From Streptomyces dysideae (GTDB lineage Bacteria; Actinomycetota; Actinomycetes; Streptomycetales; Streptomycetaceae), in contig NZ_KQ949082.1 in the NCBI RefSeq assembly GCF_001514305.1, forward strand, positions 252,122 to 294,239: a DNA stretch of 42,118 nt, in the 5' to 3' direction. Numbering within the stretch: the stretch's first letter is position 1; each line of letters starts with the position of its first letter. The position numbers were made by a program, and so were the translations under genes. The notes under the pieces were generated by a model. It made no database searches. It saw only the letters and a program-made list of their open reading frames with translations, and had not been told where the DNA came from. Shown in pieces: positions 7,861 through 15,033 of this stretch.

Positions 7861-8241
7861 TCATGCCGGGGTCGGGAGGTCCCGGGCCGAGATCTGGGCG
7901 ATCGTGGTGAGCAGGCTGCGACGGAACGTGGCCGTGAAGCCCTCCACCGTGTCCGTGTCGCGCGGCTTCGTCAGGTACGGCTTCAGTTTCTGTTCCACCT
8001 CGCGTACGCCCGGCTGCATCGCCATGTGCCGGGCCACCGCCTCCAGATCGCCGGTGTACTCGATGACCCGGACCAGCGTGTCGCCGCGCAGGAACACCGC
8101 GGTGGACAGGATCGTGCCGGCCTGTTCACCCGTGTCGTCCGCCACGCGGCTGCTCTTCACGCGCCTGAAGTTGCCGAAGATCTCGGTGAGTTCCCTCTCG
8201 TAGCCAGGCTTGATGTCGTACGTGACCGCTGCGAACGGCAT
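7861..8241 (-). CDS. SchA/CurD-like domain protein (second of two)
   Basis: A 126-residue paralogue of the protein at 6792. The two align along their length: MPFAAVTYDIKPGYERELTE matches the MPYAAITYRVKPGHEDEI start, and VRVIEYTGDLEAVARHMA matches VRVIHYEGDFAAIGRHMA. It is a lone minus-strand gene inside a plus-strand cluster, with its own terminator and a shared divergent control region at 8302-8356. Two diverged copies suggest two different substrates or a heteromeric pair. No catalytic residues are established for the family. Confidence 0.85.
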   Translation of the reverse strand: MPFAAVTYDIKPGYERELTEIFGNFRRVKSSRVADDTGEQAGTILSTAVFLRGDTLVRVIEYTGDLEAVARHMAMQPGVREVEQKLKPYLTKPRDTDTVEGFTATFRRSLLTTIAQISARDLPTPA

Positions 8242-8301
8242 GTCGGTGGCCTCCAGTGCTCCGGGGTCGTGACGGTCGTCCGGGGCAGCACAGCCGTCCC
8301 G

Positions 8302-8356
8302 GCTCGGGGCCCGCTCGAAGTCCGCTCGCTGGAGGGGAGTTCGAGCGGGTCTCCAG
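8302..8356. promoter_or_regulatory. Divergent promoter with triple SARP-type repeat and inverted repeat
   Basis: On the plus strand, GCTCGGG (8302), GCTCGAA (8313) and GCTCGCT (8324) form three heptamers with 4-bp spacers, an exact 11-bp period. TCGAG (8341) and TCCAG (8352) follow, also 11 bp apart. CCGCTCGAA (8311-8319) and TTCGAGCGG (8340-8348) form a perfect 9-bp inverted repeat, so each strand sees a similar box. This suits activation of both the core PKS operon (start 8407) and the opposite gene (start 8241) by the SARP. Confidence 0.68.
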
Positions 8357-8406
8357 ACCGCGGTGCGACGTTCCCTCGCGACCACCGAACCGTTGGGAGG
8401 GACCAC

Positions 8407-8742
8407 GTGCACCGCACCCTGATCGTCGCCAAGCTCCGGCCGGACAAGACCGACGACATCGCGAGGATCTTCGAGGAGTCCGACTCGAGCGACCTGCCGC
8501 ACATGATCGGCGTCAGCCGCCGCACGCTCTTCACGTTCCACGGCCTGTACTTCCACCTCGTGGAGGCCGACGAGGACATCAACGCGAACCTCTACCGCGC
8601 CCGCAGCCACCCCCTCTACGACGACATCAACACCCGGCTCGCCCAGTGCGTGGAGCCCTACGACCCGGACTGGAAAGAGCCCAAGGACGCGATGGCCGAC
8701 CCCTTCTACATCTGGACCAAGGACGGAGGGCGGATCCAGTGA
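8407..8742 (+). CDS. TcmI-type polyketide cyclase
   Basis: A 111-residue protein of the TcmI family (ferredoxin-like fold), which closes a late ring of an aromatic polyketide. Landmarks shared with TcmI are DLPHMIGVSRRTLFTFHGLY, the HLVEADEDI strand, YRARSHPLYDDIN and the DWKEPKDAMADPFYIW end. GTG 8407 is preceded by GGGAGGG. It opens the core PKS operon; its stop overlaps the GTG of the cupin gene. WhiE-ORFVII-like proteins of this type accompany pentangular systems. Confidence 0.92.
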   Translation: MHRTLIVAKLRPDKTDDIARIFEESDSSDLPHMIGVSRRTLFTFHGLYFHLVEADEDINANLYRARSHPLYDDINTRLAQCVEPYDPDWKEPKDAMADPFYIWTKDGGRIQ

Positions 8743-9176
8743 CCACCGCCATCACCCGCACCGTGAAGGTGGCCGCCGACGAGGTCGAGGCCAACACCAA
8801 GCGCGGCGGCGACATCCGCGTCACCCTCAGCCCCAAGACGGTCGGCTGCGCCTCGGGCTTCGGCGGCGTCATGACCCTGGAGCCGGGCGACTGGGTGACC
8901 GAGCACTACCACCCGTACTCCGAGGAGTTCATCCACGTCATCGACGGCACGCTGGAGATGACGCTGGACGGGCGGGACGTCGTGACGCTGGGCGCCGGCG
9001 ACTCGCTGCTGGTGCCGATCGGGGTGCGGCACCGGCTCGTCAACACCGGTGACATCACCGCCCGTTGCGCCTTCCACCTGTCGCCGCTCGCGCCGCGCCC
9101 CGAGCTCGGCCACGTCGACACCGAGCAGGCGCAGCGTCCCGAGCAGGCCAACCCGGACGTCGGCGGTGCCCGGTGA
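8739..9176 (+). CDS. Cupin-fold polyketide cyclase
   Basis: A 145-residue single-domain cupin. The first motif, HYHPYSEEFIHVIDG, supplies the metal-binding His-x-His and Glu; the second, PIGVRHRLVNTG, supplies the last His. Homologous cupins in remF, whiE-ORFII and curC type clusters are zinc-dependent or proposed metal-dependent cyclases. It overlaps its neighbours on both sides (GTGA), so it is tightly coupled to the cyclase before it and the ketosynthase after it. The acidic, low-complexity tail after about 120 has no obvious role. Confidence 0.88.
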   Translation: MTTAITRTVKVAADEVEANTKRGGDIRVTLSPKTVGCASGFGGVMTLEPGDWVTEHYHPYSEEFIHVIDGTLEMTLDGRDVVTLGAGDSLLVPIGVRHRLVNTGDITARCAFHLSPLAPRPELGHVDTEQAQRPEQANPDVGGAR

Positions 9177-10459
9177 CCCGACGTGCCGTCATCACCGGTA
9201 TCGGCGCCGTCGTACCGGGCGGCGTCGGCCGGGAGGCCTTCTGGCGGACGCTGTCCGAGGGCCGTACGGCGACCCGGCGGATCTCGCTGTTCGACCCGGC
9301 GGCGTTCCGCTCGCAGGTCGCCGCCGAGGTCGACTTCGATCCGGCCGCCAGTGGATTGACACCTCGCCAGGTCCGGCGGATGGACCGAGCCGCCCAGTTC
9401 GCCGTGGTCTCCGCCCGGGAGGCGGTGGCGGACAGCGGCCTCGACACCGCCGCCCTCGCCCCCGAGCGGATCGCCGTCTCCCTCGGCAGCGCCGTCGGCT
9501 GCACCATGGGCCTGGAGGAGGAGTACGTCACCCTCTCCGACAGCGGCCGGAAGTGGCTGGTCGACCACGAGTACGGCGTACCGCACCTGTACGGCTACAT
9601 GGTGCCGTCCACCCTGGCCGTCGAGGTGGCCTGGGAGACCGGCGCCGAGGGACCGGTCGCGCTGGTCTCCACGGGCTGCACCTCGGGCCTGGACTCCGTC
9701 GGACACGCCGTGCAGCTCATCGAGGAGGGCTCGGCCGACGTGGTGATCACGGGTGCCACCGACGCACCCATCTCACCCATCACCTCCGCCTGTTTCGACG
9801 CGATCAAGGCGACCACCCCGAACAACGCCGACCCGGAGCACGCCTCGCGGCCCTTCGACGGGCAGCGCGACGGCTTCGTGCTCGGTGAGGGCGCCGCCGT
9901 GATGGTCGTGGAGGAGAGGGAAGCGGCGCTTGCCCGGGGGGCCCGGATCTACGCCGAGATCGCCGGGTTCGCCGGGCGCAGCAACGCGTACCACATGACC
10001 GGGCTGAAGCCGGACGGGCGGGAGATGGCCCAGGCCATCGGCGTCGCGCTGGACCAGGCCAGGCTCGACCCGACCGCCCTCGACTACATCAACGCGCACG
10101 GCTCCGGCACCAAGCAGAACGACCGCCACGAGACGGCCGCGTTCAAGCGCAGCCTGGGGCAGCACGCCTACGACATCCCGGTCAGCTCCATCAAGTCGAT
10201 GATCGGGCACTCGCTGGGCGCGATCGGCTCCATCGAGGTGGCCGCCTGCGCCCTGGCCCTGGACCGCCAGGTCGTGCCGCCCACCGCGAACCTGAAGACC
10301 AAGGACCCGCTCTGCGACCTGGACTACGTACCGGTCACCGCCCGGGAGCACGCCATGGACGCGGTGCTCTCCGTCGGCAGCGGCTTCGGCGGTTTCCAGA
10401 GCGCGATGGTGCTCGCCCGGCCCGGCACCGCCGCGGCCGCCGCGGGAAGGGGGGACTGA
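9173..10459 (+). CDS. Ketosynthase alpha subunit (KS-alpha) of the type II PKS
   Basis: A 428-residue condensing enzyme that makes the poly-beta-ketone by decarboxylative Claisen condensation with malonyl-ACP. The active-site Cys is Cys169 in STGCTSG. The two catalytic His residues lie in NAHGSGT and in the IGHSLGAIGS segment. The tract DAPISPITSACFDAIKATT is typical of aromatic PKS. It is followed 2 bp later by its partner subunit. No separate priming KS III or acyltransferase is seen, so acetate priming by malonyl decarboxylation is the simplest reading. Similarity by eye is to spore-pigment and pentangular enzymes. Confidence 0.96.
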   Translation: MTRRAVITGIGAVVPGGVGREAFWRTLSEGRTATRRISLFDPAAFRSQVAAEVDFDPAASGLTPRQVRRMDRAAQFAVVSAREAVADSGLDTAALAPERIAVSLGSAVGCTMGLEEEYVTLSDSGRKWLVDHEYGVPHLYGYMVPSTLAVEVAWETGAEGPVALVSTGCTSGLDSVGHAVQLIEEGSADVVITGATDAPISPITSACFDAIKATTPNNADPEHASRPFDGQRDGFVLGEGAAVMVVEEREAALARGARIYAEIAGFAGRSNAYHMTGLKPDGREMAQAIGVALDQARLDPTALDYINAHGSGTKQNDRHETAAFKRSLGQHAYDIPVSSIKSMIGHSLGAIGSIEVAACALALDRQVVPPTANLKTKDPLCDLDYVPVTAREHAMDAVLSVGSGFGGFQSAMVLARPGTAAAAAGRGD

Positions 10460-10461
10460 CC

Positions 10462-11682
10462 ATGAGCGCACCGACCGCTCCCGTCATCACCGGACTGGGG
10501 ATCTGCGCGCCCACCGGCATCGGTGTCGAGGCCCACTGGTCCTCGGTGCTGGCCGGAAAGTCGGGCATCGCCCGCATCGAGCGCTTCGACCCGGCCACGT
10601 ACCCGGTGCGGCACGCCGGCCAGGTGCCCGGCTTCACCGCCGCCGAGAACGTGCCGAGCCGGCTGATCGCGCAGACCGACCACTGGACGCACCTCGCGCT
10701 GGCCGCCGGCGAGGCCGCGCTGGCCGACTCCGGCGCCGACCTCACCGCCGTACCCGAGTACGAGATGGCCGTCGTGACCTCCTCGTCCTCCGGCGGCACC
10801 GAGTTCGGGCAGAAGGAGATGACCGCGCTCTACCGGAACGAGCCCAGCTGGGTGGGCGCCTACCAGTCCATCGCCTGGTTCTACGCGGCCACCACCGGCC
10901 AGCTCTCCATCCGGCACAAGATGCGCGGCCCGTGCGGGGTGCTGGCCTGCGAGCAGGCCGGCGGACTCGACGCCATCGGCCAGGCCAGGCGGCTGGTCCG
11001 GCGCGGCTCCCGGCTGGTCGTCACCGGCGGCACCGACGCCTCGCTGTGCCCGTACGGCCTGACCGCCCAGCTCAGCACGGGCAGGCTGTCCACCGTCCAG
11101 GACCCGGAGCGGGCCTACCTGCCCTTCGACGCCGAGGCGTCCGGCCATCTGCCCGGCGAGGGCGGGGCGATCCTCGTCCTGGAGAGCGCCGAGGCGGCCG
11201 GGGAGCGCGGCGCCGGCACCGGCTACGGCCGGGTGCTGGGCTACGCCGCCGGCTTCGACCCGGCACCCGGCTCCGGCCGGCCGCGCGCCCTGCGCCGCAC
11301 CGCGGAGCAGGCCCTCGCCGACGCCGGACTCGCACCCTCCGACATCGACGTCGTCTTCGCCGACGGCTCCGGCGTGCCGACCGACGACCGCGACGAGGCC
11401 GACGCCATCACCGCCGTCTTCGGGCCGGGCGGCGTCCCGGTCACCGCGCCGAAGACACTCACCGGGCGGCTCTACGGCGGCGGCGCCCCGCTCGACGTGG
11501 CCACCGCGCTGCTCGCCCTGCGCGAGGGCGTCATCCCGCACACCGCCCACATCCGCGACCTCGCCCCGGGCCTTGGCATCGACCTGGTCACCGGCGCCCC
11601 GCGGGAACTGCCGCTGCGCCACGCCCTGGTGCTGGCGCGCGGTCACGGCGGCTTCACGTCGGCCCTGGTGATGGGCCGCTGA
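10462..11682 (+). CDS. Chain-length factor (KS-beta)
   Basis: A 406-residue partner of KS-alpha. The active-site Cys is replaced by Gln165 in LACEQAGGLD, the hallmark of chain-length factors, which decarboxylate malonyl-ACP and set chain length. The second catalytic region is also altered (FADGSGVPTDD in place of NAHGSGT). It starts 2 bp after the KS-alpha stop, as expected for an equimolar heterodimer. Chain length cannot be read reliably by eye; the cyclase set suggests a long chain (C24 or more). Confidence 0.95.
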   Translation: MSAPTAPVITGLGICAPTGIGVEAHWSSVLAGKSGIARIERFDPATYPVRHAGQVPGFTAAENVPSRLIAQTDHWTHLALAAGEAALADSGADLTAVPEYEMAVVTSSSSGGTEFGQKEMTALYRNEPSWVGAYQSIAWFYAATTGQLSIRHKMRGPCGVLACEQAGGLDAIGQARRLVRRGSRLVVTGGTDASLCPYGLTAQLSTGRLSTVQDPERAYLPFDAEASGHLPGEGGAILVLESAEAAGERGAGTGYGRVLGYAAGFDPAPGSGRPRALRRTAEQALADAGLAPSDIDVVFADGSGVPTDDRDEADAITAVFGPGGVPVTAPKTLTGRLYGGGAPLDVATALLALREGVIPHTAHIRDLAPGLGIDLVTGAPRELPLRHALVLARGHGGFTSALVMGR

Positions 11683-11714
11683 CCCCCAGTCCGTACGGCT
11701 ATCGAGGAGTTCCC

Positions 11715-12179
11715 ATGGCTGGACACACCGACAACCACATCGTCATCGACGCGCCCATGGACGTGGTCTGGGAGATCACCAACGACGTCCCCAACTGGCC
11801 CCACCTGTTCAGCGAGTACGCCTCGGCCGAGGTGCTGGAGCGGGACGGCGACACGGTCGTCTTCCGCCTCACCATGCACCCCGACGAGGACGGCAACGTC
11901 TGGAGCTGGGTCTCGAAGCGGACCGGCGACGCCACCACCCGCACGGTGCGCGCCGAGCGCGTGGAGACCGGCCCCTTCGAGTTCATGAACATCTACTGGG
12001 AGTACACCGAGGAGCCCGGCGGCGGAGTGCGCATGCGCTGGGTCCAGGACTTCCACATGAAGCCCCAGGCCCCCGCGACCGACGACGCGATGACCGAGCA
12101 CCTCAACGTCAACACCAAGGTGCAGATGGCGCTCATCAAGGAGCGCGTCGAGGCCGCGGCCCGGGCCCTCGTCCGCTGA
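11715..12179 (+). CDS. Aromatase/cyclase, single START/Bet v1-like domain
   Basis: A 154-residue polyketide aromatase/cyclase of the TcmN N-domain / WhiE-ORFVI type, which folds and aromatises the first ring. It starts MAGHTDNHIVIDAPMDVVWE, and the strand MNIYWEYTEEPGG and the motif MRWVQDFHMKP line the usual pocket. It is monodomain, unlike the didomain aromatases of actinorhodin-type pathways, which fits first-ring closure on a chain not reduced at C9. It lies 32 bp after the chain-length factor and is followed by the second DUF1772 gene. Confidence 0.92.
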   Translation: MAGHTDNHIVIDAPMDVVWEITNDVPNWPHLFSEYASAEVLERDGDTVVFRLTMHPDEDGNVWSWVSKRTGDATTRTVRAERVETGPFEFMNIYWEYTEEPGGGVRMRWVQDFHMKPQAPATDDAMTEHLNVNTKVQMALIKERVEAAARALVR

Positions 12180-12188
12180 GGAGCACCG

Positions 12189-12644
12189 GTGCTGAACTAT
12201 CTCGCCCCCCTGCTCCTGCTGTGCAACGGCCTGGCCGCCGGGGTCCTCTTCGGCACCCAGCTGGGCGGCTTCCCCTATCTCGCCTCGCTGCCCACCGACC
12301 GCTACGTGCACGCCCACGCGTTCTTCGGACAGCGCTACGACCCGGCGATGCCGATCTGTCTGGTCGGCACCGTCGCCCTGGACGCGGTGCTCGCGGTGGG
12401 CGCGTCCGAGCCCGCGGCCCGGACGCTGTTCGCGGTGGCCGGGGTGCTCGCCGCGGCCACCGCGCTGATCTCGGTCACCAAGAACGCCCCGGTCAACCGG
12501 TGGATGCGGACCATCGACCCGGACAACCTGCCGGACGACTTCCGGGACCCCCGACACACGTGGGGCACCTGGAACCGCCGGCGCAGCCTGCTCACCGTCG
12601 CGGCGCTCGTCGCCAACTGCGCCGCGCTCGGCTTCCTGCTCTGA
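12189..12644 (+). CDS. DUF1772 (anthrone-oxygenase-like) membrane protein, second of two
   Basis: A 151-residue paralogue of the protein at 7178, with the same four predicted membrane helices and the family motif (NAPVNRWMR). YVHAHAFFGQRYDPAMP corresponds to the first copy's YVYAHQLLGRNWDPTMP. The start is GTG 12189, 9 bp after the aromatase stop, with GAGGAG just before it. Placement between aromatase and ketoreductase fits an early ring oxidation. Whether the two copies act on different rings or form one complex is unknown. Confidence 0.82.
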   Translation: MLNYLAPLLLLCNGLAAGVLFGTQLGGFPYLASLPTDRYVHAHAFFGQRYDPAMPICLVGTVALDAVLAVGASEPAARTLFAVAGVLAAATALISVTKNAPVNRWMRTIDPDNLPDDFRDPRHTWGTWNRRRSLLTVAALVANCAALGFLL

Positions 12645-12676
12645 CCCGCCTCTTTCACGACTCACGGAGGAACCCC

Positions 12677-13432
12677 ATGGATCTCGGCCTCAAGGGCAAG
12701 AAGGCCCTGGTCACCGGCGGCACCCGAGGTGTCGGCCGGGGCGTCGTGCTGGCGCTCGCCCGCGCCGGTGTCGACGTCGTCACCTGCTACCAGCGCGACA
12801 GCGAGTACGTCGCCTCCCTGGAGCGGGAGCTGAAGGAGACCGGCGGCGACCACCATGTGCTGCGCGCCGACCTCTCCCAGCCCGAGGAGATCGCCGCGCT
12901 GCTCGCCAAGGTGCGCGAACTGCACGGCGACCGCCTCGACCTGCTGGTCAACAACGCCGGCGCGATCAGCCACATCCCGTACGCCGAGCTGCCGCTGGAG
13001 GAGTGGCAGCGCATCCTCGCCACCAACGTCACCGGCGCCCACCTCGTCATCCAGCACGCCCTGCCGCTGCTCGGCGCGGGCTCCTCGGTGGTGTCCATCG
13101 GCTCCCGCGCCGTCGACGCCGGCATCCCGCTGCGCGCCCACTACACCACCACCAAGGCCGCGCTGGTCGGCCTGAACCGGTCGCTCGCCAAGGAGTTCGG
13201 CCCCCAGGGCATCCGCTTCAACGTCGTCGCGCTCGGCGTCATCGAGACCGAGAACTTCCACGCCATGCCCGAGGAGCAGCGAAAGCTGATGTCCGAGCGC
13301 TACGGCGCCAAGACCGCCCTCGGCCGGCTCGGCACCCCCGACGAGGTGGCCGGCGCCATCCTCTGGCTGGCCAGCGACCTGTCCCGCTATGTCACCGGCA
13401 ACACCATCGGCGTCGACGGGGGGATCTCCTGA
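12677..13432 (+). CDS. Ketoreductase, short-chain dehydrogenase family (second of two)
   Basis: A 251-residue SDR with cofactor loop TGGTRGVG (about 13-20), NNAG at about 92-95, and a catalytic triad of Ser143, Tyr156 and Lys160 (YTTTK). The end reads YVTGNTIGVDGGIS. ACGGAGGAA precedes the ATG. Compared with the copy at 6049 it keeps the canonical NNAG motif. It could reduce the nascent chain or a quinone/ketone late in the pathway. Its stop overlaps the next ATG (TGATG). Confidence 0.9.
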   Translation: MDLGLKGKKALVTGGTRGVGRGVVLALARAGVDVVTCYQRDSEYVASLERELKETGGDHHVLRADLSQPEEIAALLAKVRELHGDRLDLLVNNAGAISHIPYAELPLEEWQRILATNVTGAHLVIQHALPLLGAGSSVVSIGSRAVDAGIPLRAHYTTTKAALVGLNRSLAKEFGPQGIRFNVVALGVIETENFHAMPEEQRKLMSERYGAKTALGRLGTPDEVAGAILWLASDLSRYVTGNTIGVDGGIS

Positions 13433-13752
13433 TGGGCTTCCGCGTGCTGCTGCGCATGGAGATCGAGCCGGGCCGGGAGGCCGACTTCGAGAAGGCGTGG
13501 CTGGCAGGGACCGACGCGGTCACCGGGCACCCGGCCAACCTGGGCCAGTCGCTGGCCCGGGAGCAGGGGCCCGGCAGCACCTACGTCATCGTCAGCGACT
13601 GGGTGGACGAGCCGCGGTTCCGCGAGTTCGAGGAGAGCCCGGCCCACCTCGAACACCGGGCCACCCTCCACCCGTTCCGCAAGGGCGGCACCTTCCACGT
13701 CATGGAGGTGCTGCACCGCATCGAGGGCAGGGCGGCCGACGGTGCCCGGTGA
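13432..13752 (+). CDS. ABM-family monooxygenase-like protein
   Basis: A 106-residue single ABM domain: FRVLLRMEIEPGREADFEK opens the first strand and helix, and VSDWVDEPRFREFE and TFHVMEVLHRIEG form the later strands. Members in pentangular clusters are cofactor-free oxygenases that make quinones or hydroxylate rings, sometimes with a reductase partner. It is a clear paralogue of the protein at 16704. It overlaps the ketoreductase upstream and the next ABM gene downstream by 11 bp. Confidence 0.82.
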   Translation: MGFRVLLRMEIEPGREADFEKAWLAGTDAVTGHPANLGQSLAREQGPGSTYVIVSDWVDEPRFREFEESPAHLEHRATLHPFRKGGTFHVMEVLHRIEGRAADGAR

Positions 13753-14065
13753 GGGCGGCGGCGAGGTCCGGGTCGTGGTGTACCAGGCCGCGTACGACGA
13801 GGAGCAGCTCGCCGCGGTCCGGGACGCCTACCACCGGGTGAGCGAGCGGCTCGCGGGGGTGCCCGGCATGCTCGGCAACGAGCTGCTGCGCAGCCCCCAC
13901 GACCCGACCGCGCTCGCCGTGATGAGCCGCTGGGTGTCGCTGGACGCCTTCCGGGTCTGGGAGGCCGGCGCGGACCACCGCGCGGACACGGCCCCGCTCC
14001 GGCCCTTCCGCGACACCCGCACCCCGGCCGCGTTCGCCGTCTACGAAGTGGACGCCGCGTACTGA
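13742..14065 (+). CDS. ABM-family protein, divergent
   Basis: A 107-residue ABM-like protein (VRVVVYQAAYDEEQLAAV; LAVMSRWVSLDAFRVWE; AFAVYEVDAAY). Two beta-strand/helix units fit the ferredoxin-like fold. It differs clearly from its neighbour at 13432, so the two could form a heterodimer or act one after the other. GTG 13742 is the only suitable in-frame start and lies inside the end of the previous gene. It is followed by a 76-bp gap. Confidence 0.72.
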   Translation: MPGEGGGEVRVVVYQAAYDEEQLAAVRDAYHRVSERLAGVPGMLGNELLRSPHDPTALAVMSRWVSLDAFRVWEAGADHRADTAPLRPFRDTRTPAAFAVYEVDAAY

Positions 14066-14141
14066 GTCCTGACTCCTGAGTACTTGGTTCACCGCACGCC
14101 CCGAGAAGCACGCCCTGAGATCACAGAGAAGAGAACTCACC

Positions 14142-15029
14142 ATGGCAAAGCGCCAGTTGGCGTTCATCGGCCTCGGCAACATGGGCGGCGGCATGGCCCG
14201 GCGGCTGCTGGACACCGGGCACACGCTGACCGTCTACAACCGGACCGCACGCAAGGCCGCCCCCTTCGTCGAGGCGGGCGCCCGGCTCGCCGACGCCCCG
14301 GAGCGCGCGGCGGCGGGCCATCAGATCGTCCTGCTCAGCCTCAGCGACGAGCAGGCCGTCGAGGAGATCCTGTTCGGCCGGGTGGTCCCGGTGCTGGCAC
14401 CCGGCGCCGTCGTCGTGGACACCTCCACCGTGTCCCCGGGCTACGCCCGCGAGGCCGCCGCCCGGCTGGCGGACAAGGGCCTGCGCCGGGTCGAGGCCTG
14501 CGTCGTCGGCAACCCGCTCCAGGCCCGCAAGGGCGAGCTGCGGGTGTTCGTCTCCGGCGACCCGGAGGACCTCTACGAGACCCGCCCGGTCCTCGAGGCC
14601 ATCGGCAGCGAGGTCGTCCACGTGGGCGCCCCCGGCACCGCCGCCGCCATGAAGCTGATCCTCAACCTGCTGCTCGGCGCCCAGGTCGCCGCGCTCGCCG
14701 AGTCCGTCGCCTACGGCACCGCGGCCGGCCTGGACCGCGACCAGCTGATCGGCGTGGTCTCGGCGAGCGGCTTCAGCTCCATGGTGATGCGGTTCCGCGC
14801 CGACCTGATGCTCAAGCGCACCTACGAACCGGCGTTCTTCCGCTCCGAACTGATGGAGAAGGACATCCGGATCGCGATGGCGGCGGCCGCCGAACACCAC
14901 ACCCCGATGCCCGTCCTGGGCGCGGTGCGGGAGCGGTTCGCCGAGGTGCTGGCCGCCGGCGACGGGGACAAGGACGCGTCCGTGCTCGTCGAGCACCAAC
15001 CGCGGCAACAACACCGGCAGGGAGGCTGA
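14142..15029 (+). CDS. NAD(P)-dependent beta-hydroxyacid dehydrogenase-like enzyme
   Basis: A 295-residue protein of the 6-phosphogluconate / 3-hydroxyisobutyrate dehydrogenase superfamily. The Rossmann motif GLGNMGGGMA is at about 10-19; DTSTVSPG at about 93-100 is the usual second motif; Lys171 in AAAMKLILNLLLG is the catalytic lysine. The substrate loop that usually reads DAPVSGG is replaced by EACVVGNPLQARKG, so the substrate is not a typical small hydroxyacid; related proteins include imine reductases. A role in reducing a polyketide carbonyl or imine is inference. GAGAAGAGAA precedes the ATG. Confidence 0.8.
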   Translation: MAKRQLAFIGLGNMGGGMARRLLDTGHTLTVYNRTARKAAPFVEAGARLADAPERAAAGHQIVLLSLSDEQAVEEILFGRVVPVLAPGAVVVDTSTVSPGYAREAAARLADKGLRRVEACVVGNPLQARKGELRVFVSGDPEDLYETRPVLEAIGSEVVHVGAPGTAAAMKLILNLLLGAQVAALAESVAYGTAAGLDRDQLIGVVSASGFSSMVMRFRADLMLKRTYEPAFFRSELMEKDIRIAMAAAAEHHTPMPVLGAVRERFAEVLAAGDGDKDASVLVEHQPRQQHRQGG

Positions 15030-15033
15030 CACT

